This document shows positions 28,124-37,482 of a DNA stretch of 64,000 bases, piece after piece (within the stretch, counting starts at the first letter, position 1; each line of letters begins with the position of its first letter). A model generated the notes under the pieces. That model did not search any database, was not told where the DNA came from, and saw nothing but the letters and a program-made list of their open reading frames with translations. The DNA is taken from assembly GCF_041199985.1 (NCBI RefSeq), contig NZ_CP165647.1, positions 806,001-870,000 of the forward strand. The letters run 5' to 3'. This DNA is from Leptotrichia sp. HSP-536. GTDB lineage: Bacteria; Fusobacteriota; Fusobacteriia; Fusobacteriales; Leptotrichiaceae. Position numbers and translations under genes: made by a program.

Positions 28124-28153
28124 AAGATAGTCAGAAATGGCTATCTTTATTTA
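28124..28153 (+). terminator. trp operon terminator
   Basis: AAGATAG (28124-28130) pairs with CTATCTT (28141-28147) across a 10-base loop; T-rich sequence follows. It starts 11 bases after the trpA stop. Confidence 0.75.
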
Positions 28154-28501
28154 TAAAAATTAGAATATATTTAAAATTGAACTGTAGAAATTAGATAAAT
28201 ATAAGGTTAAGCAAATTTTTGCGTTTGCTTTTAAAATGGTTGTATTAGATAGGAAAAATTGCTGTAGACATTGAAAAATAATCTCTAATTCTGGAGTATA
28301 TCTGAAAACTGTAAAAATAATAAATTTTTTTGTAATTTACAAAGTTAAAAAAATTTTAAAAATATCATAATTAAGTTTTTATACACTCTTTAATATCTTA
28401 AGAAAAAGAGATTACTTTTATTTTTTTTATAAATTTCTCTATAAAAACTTTTAAAGGAAAAATGTTTTTTCTCTATAATTTTGATTACTTAGAGTTTCAA
28501 T
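28154..28501. other. Intergenic region, nothing further seen
   Basis: AT-rich spacer between the trp operon end and the convergent minus-strand gene at 28502. Weak A/T-rich hairpins only; no gene or named element supported. Confidence 0.5.
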
Positions 28502-28939
28502 TTAAACTTCCTGAGCTGCATATCCACCTTCGATTGCCACTTCCTTCACTTTTTCCTTCTTCTGTTTTATTTTTAGTGAAAAAGTTCCAGTTCCAGCCTG
28601 ATTTCCATATTCTTCAATATAATCAACCACAAACACGTTTGTCATGTCGATTTTTCTTACCATTTGTCCTGCTGAAATTATTTCAAGGCTGGCTTGTCTG
28701 TAAGCGTCACTTGCCTCTGATGGTACTAACGACCATTGTGCGACTTTTCTTGTATCGTCTTCTGTATCTCCGCTTGCTGCTGCCAGTATTTTTCCACGAA
28801 TTTCCAAGATTACTCCCAAGTCTGTCGCTCTCGCATTTGAATCATCAGGCGTTTCAGAAATGTATTTTACATCTAGAATGCTTTCCTTATCCAGTAAAAT
28901 TTCATTTTCTTGCCCTTTTACACTCAATCTGAATCCCAT
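28502..28939 (-). CDS. Hypothetical beta-rich protein, possible tube/capsid-like fold
   Basis: 145 residues without a signal peptide. The protein is acidic and mostly beta, with a neat start MGFRLSVKGQENEILLD, the patch SNARATDLGVILEIRGKI and a Lys-rich segment near the end. RBS GGGGG lies seven bases before the ATG. The patterning reminds me of small single-domain tail-tube or Hcp-like proteins, but I see no decisive motif. A structure comparison would be needed. No phage genes surround it. It stands alone between the trp operon and the HIRAN-like gene. Confidence 0.6.
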   Translation of the reverse strand: MGFRLSVKGQENEILLDKESILDVKYISETPDDSNARATDLGVILEIRGKILAAASGDTEDDTRKVAQWSLVPSEASDAYRQASLEIISAGQMVRKIDMTNVFVVDYIEEYGNQAGTGTFSLKIKQKKEKVKEVAIEGGYAAQEV

Positions 28940-29072
28940 AATTATTCCCCCTGTTTTATTTTTGACAATTAAATAATAGTACTATTTTAAAAATTAATTT
29001 AATTTTAATTATCTGTTATTATTTTACCTCAAAAATATTTATTTGTCAAGAAAATAATTAATATTATTTTAA

Positions 29073-29717
29073 TTAATCTAAAAGATATATTTTTAAAGCT
29101 ATTTCTTCATCAAATGGAATTGGAACTGCAACAAACTTCTTTCCAGCATCAATCATTCTTGCGATAATTTCACTTTGATTCTTTGGCAAATATCCTACTT
29201 TTTCCTTTTTGGAATTAAATACAGCCACTGCATTTAGGGAAATGCCGTTAAATTCACGGAATAAATCCAATTGAACTTCATCTTTAATTTTAATTGCAAA
29301 ATTTCTAATATATTTAGCTCCTTCCAAATAAGTATCCAGTAGAAAAAGTCGTTTTGATTTTTTCGTATATTTATCAATTAATGTTTTTGCATATTCAAAC
29401 ATCATTTCTTTGCCAAGCCTGATTTTTTCCTCCCGTCCATTATTTTTATGAATAACAAGAACTCCACTTCCAAAATTAAACTCATTTATCATATAATTGC
29501 TCTGATTTTTTAAAAGTTCAAAATAGTCCATCATTTCCTCAAAAATCATAATTTCCTTTTGATTAATCTGAAAAGAGCCTTTTTTTAGCTCAACCGATGT
29601 ATTTTCAATATATGAATAGTAAAATCTTCCATCAGAAAAAATTTCAATATCATAATTTCCCCCATAATAAAGTCCATCAAACTCAAGTTTTATCCCACTA
29701 AAGTTATTTATTAACAT
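29073..29717 (-). CDS. HIRAN-like domain protein
   Basis: 214 residues. The N-terminal 110 residues have no recognised domain (beta-rich, FSDGRFYYSYI). The C-terminal 90 residues (KYIRNFAIKIKDEVQLDLFREFNG..LNAVAVFNSKKEKVGYLPKNQSEIIARMIDAGKKFVAVPI) match the HIRAN pattern: Leu-rich start, R-E-N, AVAVF and GYLP..A..ID.G. HIRAN domains bind 3' DNA ends in eukaryotic HLTF and occur as solo proteins in bacteria, where the role is unclear. AAAGGTG lies before the ATG. Confidence 0.65.
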   Translation of the reverse strand: MLINNFSGIKLEFDGLYYGGNYDIEIFSDGRFYYSYIENTSVELKKGSFQINQKEIMIFEEMMDYFELLKNQSNYMINEFNFGSGVLVIHKNNGREEKIRLGKEMMFEYAKTLIDKYTKKSKRLFLLDTYLEGAKYIRNFAIKIKDEVQLDLFREFNGISLNAVAVFNSKKEKVGYLPKNQSEIIARMIDAGKKFVAVPIPFDEEIALKIYLLD

Positions 29718-29825
29718 TTATCTTTCACCTCTTTCACAGTTCTAGTAAAATTTTTTGTAAAAAAACATTTCTCCAAAAATATTAGTTTAGTACAGAATTT
29801 TCTGTAATATTTTTGAAAATTTTCC

Positions 29826-30806
29826 CTATTTTAAGCCTTCCAGCTTTCCTTCAAGAAACATTTTTAAATTTTTCTCAACATCATCCATCAACTTTATCAT
29901 GCTTTTTTCAGATTTCCAAGCGATATGCGGTGTAATTAAAATATTATCCAGCTCAAATAATTTAGAATTTTTTTCAATTGGCTCAATACTCGTAACATCA
30001 ACAGACGCTGATTTTATTATTTTATTTTTCAATGCAAAATACAAATCTTCTTGATTTATAACAGGCCCTCTCGCCAAGTTCAAAATTACTGCACTTTTTT
30101 TCATCTTTTTCATTTTTTCAAGATTTATAAGATTCCGTGTCGAATCAGTCAGTGGAACATGAAGCGTTAAAACATCACATTTTTTAAGAACTTTATCCAA
30201 GTCATACTGTAAAACTCCATCTTTTTCAATTACAGAGTTAGTTTTTCCATAATTTTTTTCGGCATTCTTTGCTACCATTATCTTCATCCCCAGTATTTCT
30301 GCAATTTGGGCAATTCTTTTACCAATATTTCCAAATCCCACAATTCCTAAAATTTTTCCTTCTATATCATCAATCGGATATTTCTGATACTCAGGAACAA
30401 CAATATTCATCCATTTTCCATATTTAACTTCCTCATAATACTTATTAACAGGTGTCAATTCATTCAACAAAAAAGTAATCGCAAGTTGTGCAACGGAATT
30501 AGTCGAATACCCTGAAACGTTTGCCACTTTTATCCCAAGCTCATTTGCACTTTTCACATCGATATGATTAAAGCCTGTCGCTGTAATAAGTATCAATTTA
30601 AGTTTTTTAGCTTTTTTAAATTGCTCTTGTCCTAACTTTATCCTGGTTGTTATTACAACATCTGCATCTTTTATTCTCTCGTCAATCTCGCTAGAATCAG
30701 TATCTTCATACTCAATGTATTGACCGTATTTAGAAAATTTTTCTTTTAGTTCAATTGGTCCAGCTGTAATTCTGTCCAAATACACTATTTTAAAATTTTT
30801 ATTCAT
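29826..30806 (-). CDS. D-isomer-specific 2-hydroxyacid dehydrogenase
   Basis: 326 residues. The NAD-binding core GIVGFGNIGKRIAQIAEILGM, the catalytic Arg in LNLARGPVINQ, Glu in VTSIEPI, and His in ITPHIAWKSEK are all in order for the family (glycerate, hydroxypyruvate or D-lactate dehydrogenase-like). It reduces a 2-keto acid with NADH; the substrate is not determined. The initial ATG has GAAAGGAA before it. The gene has the same orientation as its neighbours but is separated by 80-110 bases. Confidence 0.93.
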   Translation of the reverse strand: MNKNFKIVYLDRITAGPIELKEKFSKYGQYIEYEDTDSSEIDERIKDADVVITTRIKLGQEQFKKAKKLKLILITATGFNHIDVKSANELGIKVANVSGYSTNSVAQLAITFLLNELTPVNKYYEEVKYGKWMNIVVPEYQKYPIDDIEGKILGIVGFGNIGKRIAQIAEILGMKIMVAKNAEKNYGKTNSVIEKDGVLQYDLDKVLKKCDVLTLHVPLTDSTRNLINLEKMKKMKKSAVILNLARGPVINQEDLYFALKNKIIKSASVDVTSIEPIEKNSKLFELDNILITPHIAWKSEKSMIKLMDDVEKNLKMFLEGKLEGLK

Positions 30807-30906
30807 AAATTTCCTTTCTCTTTAGTTAATTTAGTTTTTACATATTTATAAAAATTTAATTTACGAATTACATTCCCAAAATTTTTAATTCTTATATAAA
30901 ATTAAC

Positions 30907-31635
30907 TTATATAATATCCACATCTGCTTTTAATTTATAAATAACATCTTTTCTTTCCACAATAATCATAACTTTTTCTTTCAATTCCTTATCTCTTTTT
31001 ATTTTCTGCAATAATTTTTTAGCTGGATTTATAGCAATAGCCTTGCCTACATTTTTGAACATTGTCAGGTCACCTGTTGTATCTCCGTAAGCATATGATT
31101 TTGTCAAGTCTATCTCGTACATTTTACAAAAATCTGCTATTGCCTTCTGTTTATTCTTGGCATCCCACATCGGAGTTACTTTTCCTGTAAAAATTCCATT
31201 TTCATTAACTTCATAAGCAGATGCCCTGTAATCCTTAACTCCATATCTTTCAGCCATTTTGCTTACAAGAAAATCTGGACTTCCAGAAATAATTATAACT
31301 TTGTGCCCTCTTTCCTTATGATATTTAAGTCTCTCACGTGTATATCGGTAAACTTTGTCCCCTTTGAGTTTCATTACTCTTTTCGCAATAAAATCCATGT
31401 CTTCCTTGCTAAAATTTTTTAATGCTTCCATATAAGTCTGCACAAGCTCATCCAGATAATCGTCATAATCCCCAGTCCTATTTTCCCACTTGGAAAATTT
31501 TTCCTTAACTTTCCCTTCCCAAGTCATCATATCAATATATTCATACTGTACAAGCATTTTAAAATGCTCAATCAGCAAAGAATCCCTATAAATTGTTCCA
31601 TCTATATCAAAAAATGCCGCTACATTTTTTTTCAT
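30907..31635 (-). CDS. HAD-family phosphatase (subfamily IB, SerB-like)
   Basis: 242 residues. HAD motifs: I FFDIDGTIYRD, II IIISGSPDFL, III the Lys in WDAKNKQKA, and IV YAYGDTTGDLTMF. A helical cap lies between motifs I and II, as in HAD-IB enzymes such as phosphoserine phosphatase and related phospholipid or sugar phosphatases. The substrate is unknown. The ATG at 31635 is used; an ATG two codons earlier (31641) is too close to the AGGGGG RBS. It is the last gene before the CRISPR array. Confidence 0.88.
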   Translation of the reverse strand: MKKNVAAFFDIDGTIYRDSLLIEHFKMLVQYEYIDMMTWEGKVKEKFSKWENRTGDYDDYLDELVQTYMEALKNFSKEDMDFIAKRVMKLKGDKVYRYTRERLKYHKERGHKVIIISGSPDFLVSKMAERYGVKDYRASAYEVNENGIFTGKVTPMWDAKNKQKAIADFCKMYEIDLTKSYAYGDTTGDLTMFKNVGKAIAINPAKKLLQKIKRDKELKEKVMIIVERKDVIYKLKADVDII

Positions 31636-31839
31636 CCGCATTCCCCCTTGCTTAAATTTTAATATTCTTTTTATTGCTATATTTTAACCTATTTTTTTTA
31701 GAATTTCAAATAAAATAAACAGGAAAAAGCATTTGTAAGCTAAAAATAGCCATGCTTTATTAACAAAAGTGCAGCTATTTTACTGATTAATATTTTAAAA
31801 TTTACAAATTGTGCCCGCAATAGTCAAGGGTAAAATGCA

Positions 31840-34594
31840 ATTTATAATACAATTTGTGCTATTAAAACCAAAAAACAATTGACAAAAGAAAAATTAGAGC
31901 AATTATTTACAATACAATTTGTGCTATTAAAACATGCTTTGAAGTATGATTATACAGAAATAGAATTAAATTTACAATACAATTTGTGCTATTAAAACGA
32001 AACTATTGAAACATTGAGAGTAAATGGTAAAGAGATTTACAATACAATTTGTGCTATTAAAACAAAGTTTTTCAATCATATGATAGTATGATATTGAAAA
32101 TTTACAATACAATTTGTGCTATTAAAACTCTTTTATAATATCTTGTTCACTAAAGAATTTTATAATTTACAATACAATTTGTGCTATTAAAACTTCCCCT
32201 TTTAAAATATCCCCTAATGCAATACCTTCATTTACAATACAATTTGTGCTATTAAAACATCTAAAACACCATTCAATACTATATTCTCTAATATATTTAC
32301 AATACAATTTGTGCTATTAAAACTAAAGAAAGTTTAGAACAATCTAAGGCTATGCTTGAATTTACAATACAATTTGTGCTATTAAAACAAAGATTAACAT
32401 TCCTTTTGATATTCCGCTAAATAAATTTACAATACAATTTGTGCTATTAAAACGATTTATGAGTTTCTTAAAAAAATAATGAAAGAAAAATTTACAATAC
32501 AATTTGTGCTATTAAAACCTAATTTTGAAATATGCGTGTGTCTAAAAGCGTGGATATTTACAATACAATTTGTGCTATTAAAACAAAATGAAATCAAAAA
32601 CATTACAAGTGTATTATTTTATTTACAATACAATTTGTGCTATTAAAACACTTTAAAATAAAAGACTTAATAAATAAATTTTTTTATTTACAATACAATT
32701 TGTGCTATTAAAACGCGGAGCAGATGGTCCCATTCTACGTTTTATTGGTAATTTACAATACAATTTGTGCTATTAAAACTCAGAGTTCCTTCTGACAAAG
32801 TTGCATTTATTTCATTTACAATACAATTTGTGCTATTAAAACGGGGCAAGGTTGACGCTATAAAAGGAAAAAATGTGTATTTACAATACAATTTGTGCTA
32901 TTAAAACATTGCCTTTTAAGAGCCGTGAGCCGTCCTTGTGGAATTTACAATACAATTTGTGCTATTAAAACGCGAACTGGTCAAATAAGATATAGCAAAG
33001 TTTCATCATTTACAATACAATTTGTGCTATTAAAACAAACTTTTTCAGGCTCTTCAAGTCCCTTAGTTTGAATTTACAATACAATTTGTGCTATTAAAAC
33101 AGAATTAGGACAAACGTTATCAGCTTTAACATTAAAATTTACAATACAATTTGTGCTATTAAAACTGATCTTGTTTTTAATTCTGAAAAAAATTTAAGTT
33201 TATTTACAATACAATTTGTGCTATTAAAACGAAAACGAAATGCAACGACACAAAGAAAGCTTTGAAATTTACAATACAATTTGTGCTATTAAAACGCACC
33301 TGCGGACAAAAGATATGATGAAATCGTCTCTATTTACAATACAATTTGTGCTATTAAAACGTAAGACAAGTACAATTGTAAAAGGATTAGAACTTTATTT
33401 ACAATACAATTTGTGCTATTAAAACTATAACAGTCAAGACAGGCTTTAAGGAATTAAACATATTTACAATACAATTTGTGCTATTAAAACATTTTAAGTC
33501 TTTTTGAAATTATATAAATCTCGTAAATTTACAATACAATTTGTGCTATTAAAACTATATCTTATTTGACCAGTTTGCAAATTCAAAAGGCATTTACAAT
33601 ACAATTTGTGCTATTAAAACATTAAATGAATAAATCATAGTATTTTTATCATAAAAATTTACAATACAATTTGTGCTATTAAAACGTGATGTTACCGCCT
33701 AAGGCAACCCATCTCTTAGCAATTTACAATACAATTTGTGCTATTAAAACCAGTTATTTAATTAAATATTATGATATAACTTTATAATTTACAATACAAT
33801 TTGTGCTATTAAAACTTTCTTTTCCTTCTAAGTTATCTATAAAATATTGCATATTTACAATACAATTTGTGCTATTAAAACCATACTTGATACAACTTTA
33901 TATTGATTATCTCCTAAATTTACAATACAATTTGTGCTATTAAAACGTTATGAAGAAAAATCATCAGATTTTGATAATCTGAATTTACAATACAATTTGT
34001 GCTATTAAAACTTTAGAATAATTGCTCATAGCCAAGTTTTCTATAATATTTACAATACAATTTGTGCTATTAAAACTTTCTATCTCCTTATTTATACATA
34101 TTTTATTTACAAATTTACAATACAATTTGTGCTATTAAAACAAAAGAATTTGAAAATTTAAAATCTAATTCAGATACATTTACAATACAATTTGTGCTAT
34201 TAAAACAATCATTCTATACAACATTACTAAAGCATTTTGTTTATTTACAATACAATTTGTGCTATTAAAACGAAAAATTTTCTTATCAGGTCAAAATCGT
34301 AATATGATTTACAATACAATTTGTGCTATTAAAACAATACAGATATTGTAGAAGCATACACAGAAGACGTCATTTACAATACAATTTGTGCTATTAAAAC
34401 AATACAGATATTGTAGAAGCATACACAGAAGACGTCATTTACAATACAATTTGTGCTATTAAAACAATTTTAAAAGAATTAAAAAGAAAATTAAACATTG
34501 ATTTACAATACAATTTGTGCTATTAAAACACACTCTTGAAACTAAGACTGAGCGTATACTTCAGAATTTACAATACAATTTGTGCTATTAAAAC
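31840..34594 (-). CRISPR. Type I-B CRISPR array, 43 repeats and 42 spacers
   Basis: The 29-base repeat (plus strand ATTTACAATACAA..GCTATTAAAAC) recurs every 63-66 bases from 31840 to 34594, with spacers of 34-37 bases. On the minus strand the repeat begins GTTTTAATAG and ends TTGTAAAT, the usual form of Clostridia/Fusobacteria I-B repeats. The leftmost repeat has a T-for-C change, and a promoter lies right of the last repeat, so transcription is leftward and new spacers enter on the right, next to cas6. Spacers at 34336-34371 and 34401-34436 are identical. An imperfect repeat-like stretch at about 31799-31825 may be a decayed older unit. Confidence 0.98.
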
Positions 34595-34619
34595 TAAATC
34601 ATTATTAACTTCTTTGTAT

Positions 34620-34648
34620 ATCATATCATTTTTTATCAATTTTGTCGA
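34620..34648 (-). promoter_or_regulatory. CRISPR leader promoter
   Basis: On the minus strand TCGACA (34648-34643), a 17-base spacer, and TATGAT (34625-34620). Transcription would begin about 20 bases before the first repeat (34594). The -35 is part of the 14-base motif ATTAGGTATCGACA (34656-34643). Confidence 0.65.
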
Positions 34649-34738
34649 TACCTAATTTTTTTCAAAAATTTTAAAGGTTGATTTTTTATTTTAAACTAAA
34701 AATATTTAAGAAAATTAGTAAAAATCAGTAATTTTAGG

Positions 34739-34786
34739 AATCTGTCGATATACAGGGATTTTTTAGTTATTAGGCATCGACAGATT
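34739..34786. promoter_or_regulatory. Inverted repeat between CRISPR leader and cas promoter
   Basis: AATCTGTCGAT (34739-34749) and ATCGACAGATT (34776-34786) form a perfect 11-bp inverted repeat with a 26-base spacer. The right arm belongs to ATTAGGCATCGACA (34769-34782), which matches the motif at the array promoter -35 with one mismatch. It is a candidate operator or integration-factor site. Confidence 0.55.
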
Positions 34787-34825
34787 AAAAATATTGAATA
34801 GTAGTAAAAGTTTACTATACGAGTA

Positions 34826-34853
34826 TTTACTTTTATAGAAAATAGGATATAAT
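34826..34853 (+). promoter_or_regulatory. Promoter of the cas operon
   Basis: TTTACT (34826-34831), a 16-base spacer, and TATAAT (34848-34853), 50 bases before the cas6 ATG. Confidence 0.65.
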
Positions 34854-34903
34854 ATATTATATTTCAAAGAAAAAAATAACAGAAAGAAAGGTATAAAAAA
34901 GAC

Positions 34904-35686
34904 ATGAGATTCAAAATTAATATTGAATTAATAAAAGGAAATAGTTTTCCTGTTAATTGGAGATCAAAGATTTTGCGTATTTTAAAAAAAGGATTGAAAC
35001 AGTGTGATATTGATATTTTTGAAGATTTCTTTGGAACTGCAAAACAGAAAAATTATACATGGGCGGTTTATTTTCAGAATGTAAAATTTGAAAAAAATGA
35101 AATTAGATTTTTAGGCGATGAAAAAAAGGCTACAATTAATTTTTCGGCATACGATAATGTTGATAGTTTGAACATTTATAATGCTTTTTCAAGTCTAAGA
35201 TTTAAAGAGATAGAAATTTCGGAAGAAACAAAGGTTGCGGTTACTAATATTTCAATTTTACCAAGAAAAATTATAAAGGATAATGTATTAATTGTTAAAA
35301 CTATGTCCCCAATAGTTTGCCGTGATCATAATCAGGAGACTAAAAAAGATGCATACTATATAGGAACAGACGATAAATTTACTGAAATTATAAAAAGAAA
35401 TCTTTATACAAGACTTAAAGAACTAAAAGGAGAATATGTAAAAAAAGATATTGAAGATTTGATAATAGATTCGAGTCAGATTAAAAAAGTTGTTGTAAAG
35501 CATTATGATAAGACTAAAAAAGATAAAACTTTAAATTATGAAAATAAATTTAATGGTAAATTTTTGGATACTTCAGTTGGTATATTGAAATTGGAAGGGA
35601 AAAGTTATATTTTGGATTATATTTATAATGCAGGGCTTGGGAGCATAACTGGAAGTGGGTTTGGAATGCTGGAAAAATTCAAATAA
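34904..35686 (+). CDS. cas6: Cas6, CRISPR RNA endoribonuclease
   Basis: 260 residues. The C-terminal glycine-rich loop GLGSITGSGFGMLEKF is the Cas6 signature, and two ferredoxin-like halves fit the length. It cleaves the precursor crRNA within the repeat and leaves an 8-base 5' handle, expected here to end in TGTAAAT. It is the first gene of the cas operon, with AAAGG upstream of the ATG. The divergent CRISPR leader lies directly upstream. Confidence 0.92.
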   Translation: MRFKINIELIKGNSFPVNWRSKILRILKKGLKQCDIDIFEDFFGTAKQKNYTWAVYFQNVKFEKNEIRFLGDEKKATINFSAYDNVDSLNIYNAFSSLRFKEIEISEETKVAVTNISILPRKIIKDNVLIVKTMSPIVCRDHNQETKKDAYYIGTDDKFTEIIKRNLYTRLKELKGEYVKKDIEDLIIDSSQIKKVVVKHYDKTKKDKTLNYENKFNGKFLDTSVGILKLEGKSYILDYIYNAGLGSITGSGFGMLEKFK

Positions 35687-35710
35687 TTTAAATTAGGAAA
35701 AGGTAGAAAA

Positions 35711-37480
35711 ATGAGTAATGAAAAAATAGAATTAAAATTAAAGGATTGGTTATTTAATGCTGGATTACTAGGATTTATAAATATTCTTGGAGAAGAAGCA
35801 AAGAATAGTGGAGAACTGGAAATTGATGATGAAAAACGTCTGATTCGATTTTCTCCAACAGTTCTGGAAAATTTTGAGTATAAATACTTTGATTTTTTTA
35901 TAAAAAGATATGGAAAAACATTGACTTATGGTAAAATTTTAGAATTTGAGAAATATATTGATGAATTTGAGGAAAATGGAGAAGAAATTAGAAGTATTAA
36001 TGAATTAAAAATGATAAATGACAAAATTACATTTTTTAAAGCTAAAATAAAATCTGCAAGTTATAAAAAGGCATATGATTTCATAGAAAAAGACGGGACT
36101 AATAAAATTTTAGTACTGGAAAAGGAATTAAAAAAAATAAAAGAACCTAAAGAAAATATTGCTGAAATTTCAAATGATGATGTAAAAAATAATCTTAAGA
36201 TTATGAAGAAGATTATTGATTTTTTTAAAAAGAAAATAACTGATAAGGAAGGAAGTGTAAAAAATTATCTTGCTGCTAAAAATATAGCTTATGTAATAAT
36301 AAATAATGCCTGGAGCAGCGTATCATTTTTAAATAGGGCAAATGCCGCTAAAGATATTTATGAAGAATATAAATCATATTTTGTAGAACCTGCATTAGAA
36401 TATGTTAATGCTGACAAGTCTAAATTTAAATATAAATGTGTACTTTTGAATATGTCAATGAAGGATTATAAAAATACATTAGGATTTTTAAATGACACAG
36501 GTTTTGATGTGAGCAGAAAACCGTCACATGTCTGGAATTTTGTAAATGATATTGCAGTAACTCCTTTGGTTACATTAGTTTATTCCTGTGTTCCAGCAGG
36601 ATTTATATATGGAGCCGACAAAGGGATGTTTGTAAATGCAAACCATAATATAGAACAATTATGTAATATAAACAATGGAATTGCATACAATATTTTAGAA
36701 GATGAGTCAGAAGAAAAAAATATAAATCTGTATAAAAATTTATTGAAGGAAATCAAGAAAGAAAAGGACAATACAAAATATGAATTATCAGATATTCAGA
36801 TTGTGAAGTTTGAGGAAGGACATTATAAGTTTACTTTATTGTCACGAAATATTTTAAAACTTTTATCTGAAAATAAAGAAAAATTAGATGCCTTATTAGA
36901 TAAATGGTATTTAATTGATAGAAGGTATTTTTATCTTTATGATACAACAATAACAGAATTGTTAAATAATCAAAATTTATTCTCATTAATAAACAAATTA
37001 TGTTATTATAAGATTTCAAAAACAAAATTGTATTGTAAACTAAAAAATATAGAAGATTTGTTAAAAATAAATTTGGATTATATCAGGAGGTTGAATAAAG
37101 TGGATAAACAAGAAAAAGTTGAAAAAAAGGAAAATAAGAAAACATCAGAAGAATTAACAGAAAAGGATATTTTCTATATAAGAAGAGATGCAATGATTTT
37201 CAGGGAAGAATATATAAGAAAAAGTGGAAATGATAAAAAGATAGGAAGTCTGTTATACAGACTTCAGAATGCTTTGAGAATTAATAATGTTGATATGTTT
37301 ATGGATGCTCTGATTTCGGCTCATGCTTATGCTGGAAAAAATATTAGCTCACTTTTTGCTAAAGCACTTTTAAATGATGAAAACTTTCAGACATTAGGGC
37401 ATGGATTTTTATTAGGTTTATTAGGTGAAGATAAAAGTAAGAATGAAAATAAAACAGATAAAAAAGAAGGGAATGAATAA
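35711..37480 (+). CDS. cas8b: Cas8b large subunit (Cst1-like) of type I-B Cascade
   Basis: 589 residues, position 2 in the operon between cas6 and cas7. The N-terminus LKDWLFNAGLLGFINIL is typical of the Cst1/Cas8b1 group; the body is Lys/Asn-rich and otherwise divergent, as usual for large subunits. It recognises the PAM and helps load Cas3. The last 126 codons (from 37100) are also a separate translation unit for Cas11b. The protein ends three bases before the cas7 ATG. Confidence 0.88.
   Translation: MSNEKIELKLKDWLFNAGLLGFINILGEEAKNSGELEIDDEKRLIRFSPTVLENFEYKYFDFFIKRYGKTLTYGKILEFEKYIDEFEENGEEIRSINELKMINDKITFFKAKIKSASYKKAYDFIEKDGTNKILVLEKELKKIKEPKENIAEISNDDVKNNLKIMKKIIDFFKKKITDKEGSVKNYLAAKNIAYVIINNAWSSVSFLNRANAAKDIYEEYKSYFVEPALEYVNADKSKFKYKCVLLNMSMKDYKNTLGFLNDTGFDVSRKPSHVWNFVNDIAVTPLVTLVYSCVPAGFIYGADKGMFVNANHNIEQLCNINNGIAYNILEDESEEKNINLYKNLLKEIKKEKDNTKYELSDIQIVKFEEGHYKFTLLSRNILKLLSENKEKLDALLDKWYLIDRRYFYLYDTTITELLNNQNLFSLINKLCYYKISKTKLYCKLKNIEDLLKINLDYIRRLNKVDKQEKVEKKENKKTSEELTEKDIFYIRRDAMIFREEYIRKSGNDKKIGSLLYRLQNALRINNVDMFMDALISAHAYAGKNISSLFAKALLNDENFQTLGHGFLLGLLGEDKSKNENKTDKKEGNE
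37100..37480 (+). CDS. cas11b: Cas11b small subunit from an internal start in cas8b
   Basis: An exact AGGAGG (37085-37090) lies nine bases before a GTG at 37100, which is in frame with cas8b (codon 464). The product would be 126 residues and mostly helical (DIFYIRRDAMIFREEYIRK, SLLYRLQNALRI, LISAHAYAGKNISSLFAKALL). In type I-B, I-C and I-D systems the small subunit is known to be made by internal translation of the large-subunit gene. Such a consensus SD inside a Lys-rich coding region is unlikely by chance. The size fits Cas11. Confidence 0.8.
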   Translation: MDKQEKVEKKENKKTSEELTEKDIFYIRRDAMIFREEYIRKSGNDKKIGSLLYRLQNALRINNVDMFMDALISAHAYAGKNISSLFAKALLNDENFQTLGHGFLLGLLGEDKSKNENKTDKKEGNE

Positions 37481-37482
37481 TT

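Noticed and set aside
28462..28932. Plus-strand frame of 156 codons opposite the 28502-28939 gene
   Set aside because: It is rich in Leu, Pro and Phe, as expected of a shadow of a coding strand; the minus-strand gene has an RBS and sensible composition.
33240..33422. Open frame within the CRISPR array
   Set aside because: It spans repeats and spacers, and the repeat simply lacks stops in that frame; not a gene.
34595..34660. A 44th CRISPR repeat right of the last one
   Set aside because: The sequence near 34630-34655 has only loose similarity to the repeat and contains the -35/-10 boxes of the array; interpreted as leader.
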